Shown piece by piece: positions 8,213-16,055 of a stretch of DNA of 64,000 bases (positions are counted from its first letter, which is position 1; each line of letters starts with the position of its first letter). A program made the translations under genes and the position numbers. Source of the stretch: Propionibacteriaceae bacterium (GTDB lineage Bacteria; Actinomycetota; Actinomycetes; Propionibacteriales; Propionibacteriaceae); assembly GCA_016717345.1 (NCBI GenBank), contig JADKFR010000003.1, positions 186,001 through 250,000 of the forward strand, written 5' to 3'. The notes below the pieces were generated by a model. That model ran no database searches. It worked only from the letters and a program-made list of their open reading frames with translations, and had not been told where the DNA came from.

Positions 8213-9249
8213 TCGGTCGGCGTGGGGGTGAGGTCCACCACGCTCTGCTCCTGAGCGCTGAGCCGCGCCCCGTCCAGCACCCGGAGTACCTCGACCGCCT
8301 CACTGACGGGAACCGGGACGGTGTCAGTTCCGGCGACCGCAGCTGCGAAGCGGGTGTAGTAGTCCTGGTGCCGGCCCTGGCTTGAGGCGATGGTCTGCGC
8401 ACCACTGCTGGTGTTGAGTTCGCCCCAGTGGGAGGGCGGTTCATAGCCCCACGAGTCTGGGTCGTCCACAGGACGCCGTCCCGCCCGAATATCCGAACTC
8501 TGCACGTCGCTGGAGGTTGCCCGGTAGGAGCCACCCGAGCCGTAGAGCCGCAGGGTTCTGGCCTGCAGCCGGTTGACCTTGCTGGCGGACAGGTGCGAGA
8601 CCACGCCACTGGTGTGCGTCAGGCACACCACGAAGCCGCAGTCGGTGGTGCCGGAGTCGAGTTCGATGTGGTCGAGGTGGGCGTGGACCCGGGCGGCAGG
8701 GCCGAACAGCCAGAGCGCCTGATCGACGAGGTGACTGCCCAGGTCGCGCAACAGGCCGCCGTCCGGACCCGCGTCGAGGCTGCCGGGTTCATCGAGGTCG
8801 AAGCGGGAATGGAACCGCCAGACGGTCCCCAGCCTGCCGCCTTCCAGGACCGCCTTCACTGTTTGGATATCGGCGTCGAGTCGTCGTTGGTGGTAGACCG
8901 ACAGCTTCACCCCGGCTGCGTCGGCGGCGGCTCCCATGGCCGCCGCCTCGCTCGCCGTCCGGGCGAACGGCTTGTCGGCCACGACGTGAACACCCGCGGC
9001 GATCGCCTCGTCCACCAACTCACGTCGAGTCTGGGGTGGGGTGGTGATGGTCACGGCGTCGACTCCGGCGGCCAGCAGGTCGGCCAGCGAGTCGTAGACC
9101 GGCATGCCCGGCCGATCCGACGCCAGTTCGGCACGCCGTTGGGGGGATCGGGTCACAACTCCCACGAGTTCGACCCCCGTGGCCGCCTCGATATAGGGGG
9201 CGTGGAAGAAGCGGCCGCCCGCCCCGTAGCCAACCAAGCCAAGTCGCAT
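8209..9249 (-). CDS. Gfo/Idh/MocA family oxidoreductase
   Basis: 346-residue NAD(P)-dependent oxidoreductase. The Rossmann motif is GLVGYGAGGRFFHAPY at the N-terminus, followed by VTITTPPQTRRELVDEAI and the DKPF (EKP-like) substrate/cofactor motif. ATG at 9249 is chosen because GGAGG lies seven bases upstream; 21 codons of the longer frame are non-coding. Members act on sugars or inositols; the substrate here cannot be told. It lies downstream of the sigma gene on the same strand with an 89-base gap. Confidence 0.85.
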   Translation of the reverse strand: MRLGLVGYGAGGRFFHAPYIEAATGVELVGVVTRSPQRRAELASDRPGMPVYDSLADLLAAGVDAVTITTPPQTRRELVDEAIAAGVHVVADKPFARTASEAAAMGAAADAAGVKLSVYHQRRLDADIQTVKAVLEGGRLGTVWRFHSRFDLDEPGSLDAGPDGGLLRDLGSHLVDQALWLFGPAARVHAHLDHIELDSGTTDCGFVVCLTHTSGVVSHLSASKVNRLQARTLRLYGSGGSYRATSSDVQSSDIRAGRRPVDDPDSWGYEPPSHWGELNTSSGAQTIASSQGRHQDYYTRFAAAVAGTDTVPVPVSEAVEVLRVLDGARLSAQEQSVVDLTPTPTD

Positions 9250-9338
9250 GCGATGCCTCCAAGCCCTGCGCCGATCCTCCGCTGGCCGCAGAGTACCCCA
9301 GCCCGACGCCACGCCCGACGCTCAAGGCCGGATCGGGC

Positions 9339-10721
9339 TCAGTCGAGGTAGTCCCGCAAGACCTGCGAGCGGGACGGATGGCGCAACTTGCTCATCGTCT
9401 TGGACTCGATCTGGCGGATGCGCTCGCGGGTGACCCCGTACACCTTGCCGATCTCGTCGAGGGTCTTGGGTTGTCCGTCGGTGAGACCGAATCGCATGCT
9501 GACCACGCCGGCCTCACGCTCGCTGAGGGTGTCGAGAACGTCATGGAGCTGTTCCTGCAGCAGCGTGAAGTTCACGGCCTCGGCAGGCACGACCGCCTCG
9601 GAATCCTCGATCAGGTCACCGAACTCGGAGTCGCCGTCCTCGCCCAGGGGCGTGTGCAGCGAGATCGGCTCCCGGCCGTACTTCTGGACTTCGACGACCT
9701 TTTCCGGGGTCATGTCGAGCTCTTTGGCGAGCTCTTCGGGCGTGGGTTCCCGCCCGAGGTCCTGCAACATCTGACGCTGGACGCGAGCCAACTTGTTGAT
9801 GACCTCGACCATATGGACCGGGATCCGGATCGTCCGAGCCTGGTCGGCCATCGCGCGCGTGATCGCCTGCTTGATCCACCACGTCGCATAGGTCGAGAAC
9901 TTGTAGCCCTTGGTGTAGTCGAACTTCTCCACGGCGCGGATGAGGCCCAGATTTCCCTCCTGGATCAGGTCCAGGAAGAGCATGCCGCGGCCGGTGTAGC
10001 GCTTGGCCAGCGACACCACCAGGCGAAGGTTCGCCTCGAGCAGGTGGTTCTTTGCCCGACGCCCGTCTTCGATGATCCACTCAAGGTCTTCGAGTTGATC
10101 GGCAACGGCCAGTCCGACAGAAATGGTCTCCTCGGCGAACAGGCCCGCCTCGATCCGCTTGGCGAGTTGCACCTCCTGCTCGGCATTGAGCAGTGCCACC
10201 TTCCCGATCTGCTTGAGGTAGTCCTTGACCGGATCCGCGGTGGCGCCCGCCGCCATGACCTGCTGTTCGGGCTCATCGGCGTCGTCGGCGTCGGAGAGGC
10301 TGAATCCCTCGTCCTCGACCAGTTCCTTTTCAACCTTCGCTTCGACGGTCGGCTCGAAGCCACTCTCATCGACGTCGTCGAGCGTGCGCTTCTGGCCCCC
10401 CACGGTCAGGACCACGTCATCACCTTCACGTTCAACCTTCACTTCGAGAGTCCCCGGAATCAGGACCTCCTCCAGCGTCACCTCGAGGTCTTCGACGATC
10501 ACGACCTCTTCCAGCAACTCGGTCGGCTCCTCATCGAGGTCTACCTCAGGCTCCAGGGCCTCGATCGGGGCCGCGGCCTCAGTCACGCCGGATCCGGCCT
10601 TGGTCGTTCGTGAACCAGCCCTCGTCCTCGCCGCGGTCGTCCTGGTCTTGCGAGGTGCAGTCCTCACCGCATCGCTGCCGGGGACGGATTCAGCTGCGGC
10701 GGCTTGGGAGCGTGGTGACAC
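9339..10721 (-). CDS. sigA: Primary RNA polymerase sigma factor (sigma-70, SigA/HrdB/RpoD)
   Basis: About 460 residues. A long acidic, low-complexity N-terminal extension (about 150 residues) precedes region 1.2 (DPVKDYLKQIGKVALL), region 2 (FLDLIQEGNLGLIRAVEKFD and YKFSTYATWWIKQAI), region 3 and region 4.2 (RIRQIESKTMSKLRHP). This is the housekeeping factor for -35/-10 promoters. GTG at 10721 is preferred because GAGAGG lies seven bases upstream; an alternative GTG is at 10754. An inverted repeat lies just upstream at 10755-10771. Confidence 0.95.
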   Translation of the reverse strand: MSPRSQAAAAESVPGSDAVRTAPRKTRTTAARTRAGSRTTKAGSGVTEAAAPIEALEPEVDLDEEPTELLEEVVIVEDLEVTLEEVLIPGTLEVKVEREGDDVVLTVGGQKRTLDDVDESGFEPTVEAKVEKELVEDEGFSLSDADDADEPEQQVMAAGATADPVKDYLKQIGKVALLNAEQEVQLAKRIEAGLFAEETISVGLAVADQLEDLEWIIEDGRRAKNHLLEANLRLVVSLAKRYTGRGMLFLDLIQEGNLGLIRAVEKFDYTKGYKFSTYATWWIKQAITRAMADQARTIRIPVHMVEVINKLARVQRQMLQDLGREPTPEELAKELDMTPEKVVEVQKYGREPISLHTPLGEDGDSEFGDLIEDSEAVVPAEAVNFTLLQEQLHDVLDTLSEREAGVVSMRFGLTDGQPKTLDEIGKVYGVTRERIRQIESKTMSKLRHPSRSQVLRDYLD

Positions 10722-10754
10722 GGGCAACCTCTCAACAGACGTTTTCGGGCGCAC

Positions 10755-10771
10755 GACAACCGGGAGTTGTC
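10755..10771. promoter_or_regulatory. Perfect inverted repeat upstream of sigA
   Basis: GACAACCGGGAGTTGTC: six-base arms GACAAC/GTTGTC around five bases, just 5' of the sigA coding region. On the minus strand one arm lies in TTGACA, a consensus -35 hexamer, but no -10 follows at normal spacing. It could be an operator or a short leader hairpin; not assigned. Confidence 0.35.
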
Positions 10772-10838
10772 AATGACGTCGCCCGCCCATTGTGCCACGC
10801 CGAAGCCGTCCTCCCAAGTCAGCGGGCGCCGCAGGCCG

Positions 10839-10844
10839 TAAGGT
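10839..10844 (+). promoter_or_regulatory. -10 element of leaderless ptrB
   Basis: TAAGGT lies eight bases before the ATG at 10853, with no ribosome site between. Confidence 0.5.
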
Positions 10845-10852
10845 GGCGAGTC

Positions 10853-12973
10853 ATGCAGTCCTGTGATCCCGCGCCACCCACCGCGCCCCGCCGCCCCTGG
10901 CAGCGGGTGATGCACGGCGATGTGGTGGCAGATCCGTACGCGTGGATGCGCGACAAGCACGACCCGGAACTCTTGACCTACCTGACCGCCGAGAACGATT
11001 ACACCGCGGCGGCCACCGCGTCACTCACGACGTTGGCCGACGAGATCTACGCGGATCTGGACGCTCGAACCCAACAAAGCGACCTGAGCGTGCCGGACTT
11101 CGTCCGCCACCGGGACGGCCGCTGCTTCTGGTACTACCTGCGCACCACCGAGGGCCTGGAGTACCCCACGTATCACCGGGCGCCGGCAACCGATGTCGAT
11201 CGGCTGCCGGAACTGACCGGCATTCCCGAGGGTGAGCAGCTGCTCCTGGACGCCAACGAACTGGCCCAGGGCCAGGAGTTCTTCGCCCTCGGCGCCTTCG
11301 AGGTCTCCCCTGACGGCAACAAGCTCGCGTACTCAATCGACCGTGTGGGCGCGGAGCGCTACCGTCTCGAGTTTCTCGATCTGGCGAGCGGCGAACTCCT
11401 GGCCGAGCCCACCCCCGAGGTGGCCGCGGGCGGCTGCTGGTGCTCCGACGACGCCTTTTGTTACCTCACCATGGATGACGCGTGGCGCCCCGACGCCGTC
11501 TGGCGCCACGCGTTGGGCGGCTCTGAGCCCGACCGGCTGTTGCTTCAGGAGCCCGACGAGCGGTTCTGGCTCGGAGTCTCCGAATCGCGCGACCGGGCCC
11601 TGGTCGTGATCTCGCTGTCCAGTAAGTCCACCAGCGAGGCCTGGCTCCTGGCCACCGACGATGCAGCGGCCGTGCCACGGGTCATCACCGGCCGCCGGGC
11701 GGGCGTTGAGTACGACGTGGAGGTCGCATCGGACCGACTGTTCATCGTCCACAATGACGGAGCTCCCGACTTCGCGCTCGCCCAGGCACCGCTGGGGGCC
11801 ACCGACGCCACCGCATGGGAAACGGTCTGGCCCGGGGAAGCCGGTGTCCGGCTGCTGGGAGTGGCAGCCTACGATCGCGCGCTGGTGATGAGCCTGCGCC
11901 GCGAAGGGCTTGCTCGCCTGGTCATCCGTCCCCGGGACGCCGCCGGGGAACTGGGTCCCGGCCACGAACTCGAGTTCGACGAGCCGCTGTTCTCGGTGGA
12001 CGCTGACGGCTCGGAGGACGCCGACACCGACCGGATCAGGTTCTCCTACCAGTCGATGGTGACCCCGGAACTCGTGTGCGAGTATCGGCTCGACACCGGC
12101 GAGCGCCGCGTCCTGAAGCAGCGTCCGGTGCTGGATCACCCCCGCTTCGGCCCGTACCGGGCCGCGGACTACGTCCAACGTCGGGAATGGGCGCGCGCTC
12201 CGGACGGAACGGTGATCCCGATCTCGTTGGTCCACCGGGCGGACGTGCCCCTGGACGGGTCCGCCGGCTGCCTGCTGTACGGCTACGGAGCCTACGAGGT
12301 GACGGTGGCGCCGTCGTTCTCCATCGCTCGACTCAGTGCCCTTGACCGTGGCTACGTCTTCGCGATCGCCCACGTGCGGGGTGGTGGGGAGTTGGGACGG
12401 GCCTGGTACGAGGCGGGTCGCCTGGAGCACAAGCAGAACACGTTCACCGACTTCGTGGCCTGCGCCCGCCACCTCGTGGCCGCGGGCTACACCCGTGCAC
12501 AGCGTCTGGGCGCTGAAGGCGGCAGCGCCGGAGGGCTGCTGATCGGCGCAGCGATCAACCTCGCCCCCGACGCCTTCGCCGCCGTCCACGCCGCCGTCCC
12601 ATTCGTCGACGCGCTGACCACGATCCTTGACCCCGACCTGCCGCTCACCGTCATCGAGTGGGAGGAATGGGGCGACCCTCTTCACGATGAGGCGGCGTAC
12701 TGGCGGATGAAGGGCTATTCGCCCTACGAGAACATTCGACCCCAGGAATACCCACAGATCCTGGTGACCGCCAGCCTCAACGACACCCGGGTCGAGGTGA
12801 CCGAACCGGCCAAGTGGGTGGCGCGGTTGCGTCATGACGTGGGCGCGGCCCAGCGGGTCCTGCTGAAGACCGAACTGGTCGCGGGCCACGGAGGGGTATC
12901 GGGCCGGTACGCCGGCTGGCGTGACCTCGCCTGGGAACTCGCCTGGCTGATCGACCGCACGTCCGCCACCTGA
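10853..12973 (+). CDS. ptrB: Oligopeptidase B (S9A serine peptidase)
   Basis: 706-residue cytosolic peptidase cutting short peptides, in this family usually after Arg/Lys. Hallmarks: N-terminal PYAWMRDKHDPELLTYLTAEN, a beta-propeller middle, YGYGAYE, the nucleophile in EGGSAGG, the acid in ASLNDTRVE and the histidine in AGHGG. An 81-codon in-frame extension to 10610 lies antisense to sigA and is not believed. In Corynebacterium ptrB belongs to the ClgR regulon; a clgR gene lies at 40.2 kb in this window, but no clear ClgR box was found before ptrB. Confidence 0.9.
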   Translation: MQSCDPAPPTAPRRPWQRVMHGDVVADPYAWMRDKHDPELLTYLTAENDYTAAATASLTTLADEIYADLDARTQQSDLSVPDFVRHRDGRCFWYYLRTTEGLEYPTYHRAPATDVDRLPELTGIPEGEQLLLDANELAQGQEFFALGAFEVSPDGNKLAYSIDRVGAERYRLEFLDLASGELLAEPTPEVAAGGCWCSDDAFCYLTMDDAWRPDAVWRHALGGSEPDRLLLQEPDERFWLGVSESRDRALVVISLSSKSTSEAWLLATDDAAAVPRVITGRRAGVEYDVEVASDRLFIVHNDGAPDFALAQAPLGATDATAWETVWPGEAGVRLLGVAAYDRALVMSLRREGLARLVIRPRDAAGELGPGHELEFDEPLFSVDADGSEDADTDRIRFSYQSMVTPELVCEYRLDTGERRVLKQRPVLDHPRFGPYRAADYVQRREWARAPDGTVIPISLVHRADVPLDGSAGCLLYGYGAYEVTVAPSFSIARLSALDRGYVFAIAHVRGGGELGRAWYEAGRLEHKQNTFTDFVACARHLVAAGYTRAQRLGAEGGSAGGLLIGAAINLAPDAFAAVHAAVPFVDALTTILDPDLPLTVIEWEEWGDPLHDEAAYWRMKGYSPYENIRPQEYPQILVTASLNDTRVEVTEPAKWVARLRHDVGAAQRVLLKTELVAGHGGVSGRYAGWRDLAWELAWLIDRTSAT

Positions 12974-13120
12974 GAGGCTGCCCAGGGCTGCCTGAGTGGC
13001 TCCTGAGCGTCCTCGCGACTTTGGTGCGGGGTGGTATCAGACCAGGGTCTTGACTTGTCCGCTCCGGGTGGGCTCAGGGTACCGTCGGGGACTTTCGGGC
13101 AGAAAACGACCCCCTTCGCG

Positions 13121-13130
13121 CGTTGTACTG
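13121..13130 (+). promoter_or_regulatory. CGTTGTACTG motif upstream of second sigma gene
   Basis: Identical ten bases to the ECF-like -10 region of the DUF7455 gene. GGGCAG at 13097-13102 could be a weak -35, but the spacing (18) and match are poor, so the promoter class is uncertain. Confidence 0.35.
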
Positions 13131-13152
13131 ATCACGAGCGAAAGGAACCGCC

Positions 13153-14106
13153 TTGTTTTCCACAGCACATCGGGTTCGCATGACAGACGGCATCGACGGC
13201 AAGGATGCGGTCGGCCTCTACCTTGACGGAATCGCCAAGACTGCCCTGCTGAACGCGGCCGAGGAGGTCGAACTCGCCAAGCAGATCGAGGCCGGCCTCT
13301 ATGCGCGCGCCCTCCTTGAGGGGACTCTCAGCGAGGCCGAGGCCGACATGCATCGCGTCACAGCCAGCCGCGAGGAGCTCGAGGAACTGGTCGAGATCGG
13401 CGACGCCGCCATGCAGCGCTTCATCACCGCCAACCTCCGCCTGGTGGTGTCGGTCGCCCGCAAGTACGGACGGGCCCAGATGCCTCTGCTCGACCTCGTG
13501 CAGGAAGGCAACACCGGCCTGATCCGGGCCGTCGAGAAGTTCGACTTCGCCAAAGGCTTCAAGTTCTCCACCTACGCCACCTGGTGGGTCCGCCAGTCGA
13601 TCTCCCGGGGGATCGCCCAGCAGGGGCGCATCGTGCGGCTGCCGGTGCACGTGGCCGAGCAGGTCAATCAGGTCTCTGCCGTCCGGCGGACGCTGGAACG
13701 TCGCCACGGGCGCGAGCCGGAACTGGTGGAGATCGCGGACGAACTGGGTCTCACCGAACAGCAGGTTGTCGATCTGATCCGGCTGTCCCGGGACCACGTC
13801 AGCCTCGACGCTCCAGTTGAAGAGAACGGCGACACCGCGCTGGGTGATCTGCTGGCGCGGGAACTTTCGCCCGGGCCCGACGAGGTCGTGCTGGACGCGG
13901 AGGACCGTGCCCGTCTCGATGCGATGCTGGGCAGTCTGGACGAACGGTCGGCCGACGTCGTACGCCGGCGCTACGGGCTGATGGACGGGCGGCAGGCCAA
14001 GCTGGCTGATATTGCGGCGATCTGGGGAATCACCGCCGAGCGGGTGCGCCAGATCGAACGGCACGCCATCACCAAGCTCCGCGTTGAGTCGGAGGTTGCG
14101 GCCTGA
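13153..14106 (+). CDS. sigB: Group 2 sigma-70 factor (SigB/HrdD type)
   Basis: 317-residue sigma factor lacking the long N-terminal extension of SigA. Region 1.2 (LYLDGIAKTALLNAAEEVELAKQIE), region 2 (LLDLVQEGNTGLIRAVEKFD, FKFSTYATWWVRQSI) and region 4.2 (ITAERVRQIERHAITKLR) are clear. TTG at 13153 is chosen because AAAGGA lies six bases upstream; ATG at 13180 has no ribosome site. Group 2 factors usually read the same promoters as SigA under stress or stationary phase; control of this gene by another sigma is plausible from the upstream motif. Confidence 0.88.
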   Translation: MFSTAHRVRMTDGIDGKDAVGLYLDGIAKTALLNAAEEVELAKQIEAGLYARALLEGTLSEAEADMHRVTASREELEELVEIGDAAMQRFITANLRLVVSVARKYGRAQMPLLDLVQEGNTGLIRAVEKFDFAKGFKFSTYATWWVRQSISRGIAQQGRIVRLPVHVAEQVNQVSAVRRTLERRHGREPELVEIADELGLTEQQVVDLIRLSRDHVSLDAPVEENGDTALGDLLARELSPGPDEVVLDAEDRARLDAMLGSLDERSADVVRRRYGLMDGRQAKLADIAAIWGITAERVRQIERHAITKLRVESEVAA

Positions 14107-14133
14107 AGCGAGGCGGGCTGCGACCACTCCACG

Positions 14134-14163
14134 AACGGCGTCCTGCGAAAGCGGGACGCCGTT
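14134..14163. terminator. Bidirectional terminator hairpin between sigB and tesB
   Basis: AACGGCGTCCTGC pairs with GCGGGACGCCGTT (13 bp, one G-U) across a GAAA tetraloop, between two convergent genes. Confidence 0.75.
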
Positions 14164-14177
14164 GTGGCGTCCCGGGT

Positions 14178-15071
14178 TCAGCGAACCAGCGCCGCCGGAT
14201 CGGTGAGCCTGATCAAGCCCTCCTGGGCGCAGCTGGCGACAAGCTGGCCGTGGGAGAAGAGCCGGCCGAACGAGAAGCCCAACCCGGCCGACGCTGACGG
14301 CGATACCTGGTCGTACAACAGCCACTGGTCGGCCCGTGCCGGGCGGTGGAACCACATCGAGTGGTCGATCGAGGCCGCCATCATCCCTGGTCCGGCGAAC
14401 TCGACCGGGTGCGGGACGGCGCTGACGGCCAGCAGGGTCAGGTCGGAAAGGTACGCCAGCACGGCCTGATGGATCCGATGGTCGGCCGGCAGTGGGCTCT
14501 GCGTCCGCACCCAGACCTTGAGCGCCGCGTCGGGCTGCTGGTGCGGCTGGCTGGCCTGCGCTGCGCGGTAGACCACGCGGGGATCCGAGGCGAACCGGGT
14601 ATCGAGGGCTCCCCATTCCTGGCCCCAGGCTTCGACCGTCCGCCGGGAGTTCGCCCCGAGGACCTCAGACAGTGGCGGGCAGAGCTCGGGCTCGGGGACG
14701 TCCAGCGGGGCCGCATCGGCGTGGTTCAACCCCGGTTCCAGATCGTGGAAAGAGGCGACCATCGAGAAGATGACCCGCTCCCCCTGGCTGGCCTGGACCC
14801 GACGAGCCGAGAAGCTGCCGCCGTCCCTGGTCCGTTCCACGCTGTAGGTGATCGGGTGACCTGGGATACCGCCGCGCAGGAAATACGCCCCCAGGGAATG
14901 GGCGATCCGCGACGGTGCCACCGTGCGGTAGCCGGCCATCAGGGCCTGCGCCAGCACCTTGCCCCCGAACACCCGCTGCCGAGAGGAACCTGAGTCCACC
15001 CCGACGAACCGTGACTCGCTGACAGCTTCGAGCTCCAGGATCGAGATCAACTCGGCAACGGTCTCAGGCAT
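14178..15071 (-). CDS. tesB: Acyl-CoA thioesterase II
   Basis: 297-residue double-hotdog thioesterase hydrolysing acyl-CoA to fatty acid and CoA. RVFGGKVLAQALMAGYRTV is the N-terminal hotdog signature, FLRGG and SFSARRVQASQGERVIF follow, and the second hotdog holds SIDHSMWFHRPARADQWLLYDQ. CGGAG lies six bases before the ATG. It follows the PAC2 gene by 21 bases and is probably in its operon; it converges on sigB. Confidence 0.88.
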   Translation of the reverse strand: MPETVAELISILELEAVSESRFVGVDSGSSRQRVFGGKVLAQALMAGYRTVAPSRIAHSLGAYFLRGGIPGHPITYSVERTRDGGSFSARRVQASQGERVIFSMVASFHDLEPGLNHADAAPLDVPEPELCPPLSEVLGANSRRTVEAWGQEWGALDTRFASDPRVVYRAAQASQPHQQPDAALKVWVRTQSPLPADHRIHQAVLAYLSDLTLLAVSAVPHPVEFAGPGMMAASIDHSMWFHRPARADQWLLYDQVSPSASAGLGFSFGRLFSHGQLVASCAQEGLIRLTDPAALVR

Positions 15072-15092
15072 GGCGACTCCGGGCTCGCTTGG

Positions 15093-15989
15093 CTATCGAG
15101 GGAATTCGGGCGGGTCCTGCTCGGCGAGGAACTGCTCGACCGCCGCGCCGATCTCGTCCGCAGAGGGGACGGCGGAAGCCCCGCTCTCCCTGAGCTGGTC
15201 GTACTGCTCCTCCAGGGCTGCCACCACGGCGGGGAACTCCGAGTCCTCAGCGGTCTCGCTGGCAATCGTTTCGAGGTTGACCGTGACGCGTTCGGCCAGC
15301 GCTGCCGTCGGGATGACCACGTCGGCCACGTCGCTGAGGCGGTCGATCACCGCCGCGGTGGCCTGGGGGAACGCGGTCTGAGCCAGGTAATGCGGCACAT
15401 GGCCGACGAAACCGCGGCCAAGGAGCCCGGCTTCCCCGGCCCGAAATTCCAGCACATGGCTGAAGCTCCCCGGCAACTGGACGCGGTCGATCCACATCGG
15501 GTTGCCGGTCACGATGCTCGGATCGGTGGCGTGGGAGGTGACCAGGGTGGGACGGGTATGCGGCACAGCCATCGGCACCCCCGAGACGGTGAGCAGGCTG
15601 GAGACGTGCAGCCGCTCCGCAAGGCCCAGGATGGCTGCGCAGGTGCGATTCCACTGGGTGTCGGGCTCCGGGCCCACGAGCAACAGGAACGGCTTCCCGT
15701 TGACGTCGAGGAGCTTGTGGATCACCAGCGAGTAGTCGTGCATCGCGGCCCAATGATTGGTGTCGAACGTCATCGATGGACGCCGCGAGCGGTAGTCGTG
15801 CAATTGGTCGTGGTCGAACTCGACCAGGATCTCGTGTTCGCACTGTTCGAGCAGGTAGCGACCGGTGCTGTGGGTCACCGAACCAGCGTCGATATACCCG
15901 TCGAGGGTGTGGATGAGGACAGGTTCGTGACCCCCCAAGGATTCCCACACCCGGGAGTCAACCGTGTACAACAGCCTCGGATCCAGCAC
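15093..15989 (-). CDS. PAC2 family protein
   Basis: 298 residues. HTLDGYIDAGSVTHSTGRYLLEQ and LVGPEPDTQWNRTCAAI are typical of the PAC2 (proteasome assembly chaperone 2-like) family, widespread in actinobacteria with unknown role; some members bind the proteasome-related machinery in eukaryotes. The tail (EIGAAVEQFLAEQDPP) is a short acidic helix. The GTG start follows a TACAGT -10 by six bases. Probably first gene of an operon with tesB. Confidence 0.85.
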   Translation of the reverse strand: MLDPRLLYTVDSRVWESLGGHEPVLIHTLDGYIDAGSVTHSTGRYLLEQCEHEILVEFDHDQLHDYRSRRPSMTFDTNHWAAMHDYSLVIHKLLDVNGKPFLLLVGPEPDTQWNRTCAAILGLAERLHVSSLLTVSGVPMAVPHTRPTLVTSHATDPSIVTGNPMWIDRVQLPGSFSHVLEFRAGEAGLLGRGFVGHVPHYLAQTAFPQATAAVIDRLSDVADVVIPTAALAERVTVNLETIASETAEDSEFPAVVAALEEQYDQLRESGASAVPSADEIGAAVEQFLAEQDPPEFPR

Positions 15990-15995
15990 CTCGCC

Positions 15996-16001
15996 ACTGT
16001 A
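15996..16001 (-). promoter_or_regulatory. -10 element of leaderless PAC2 gene
   Basis: Minus strand reads TACAGT, six bases before the GTG at 15989. Confidence 0.5.
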
Positions 16002-16055
16002 GCGCGCGGCCGCCGCCGACCCCGGAGTTTGCGCCGTGGGCTGACGCCTTGACGT

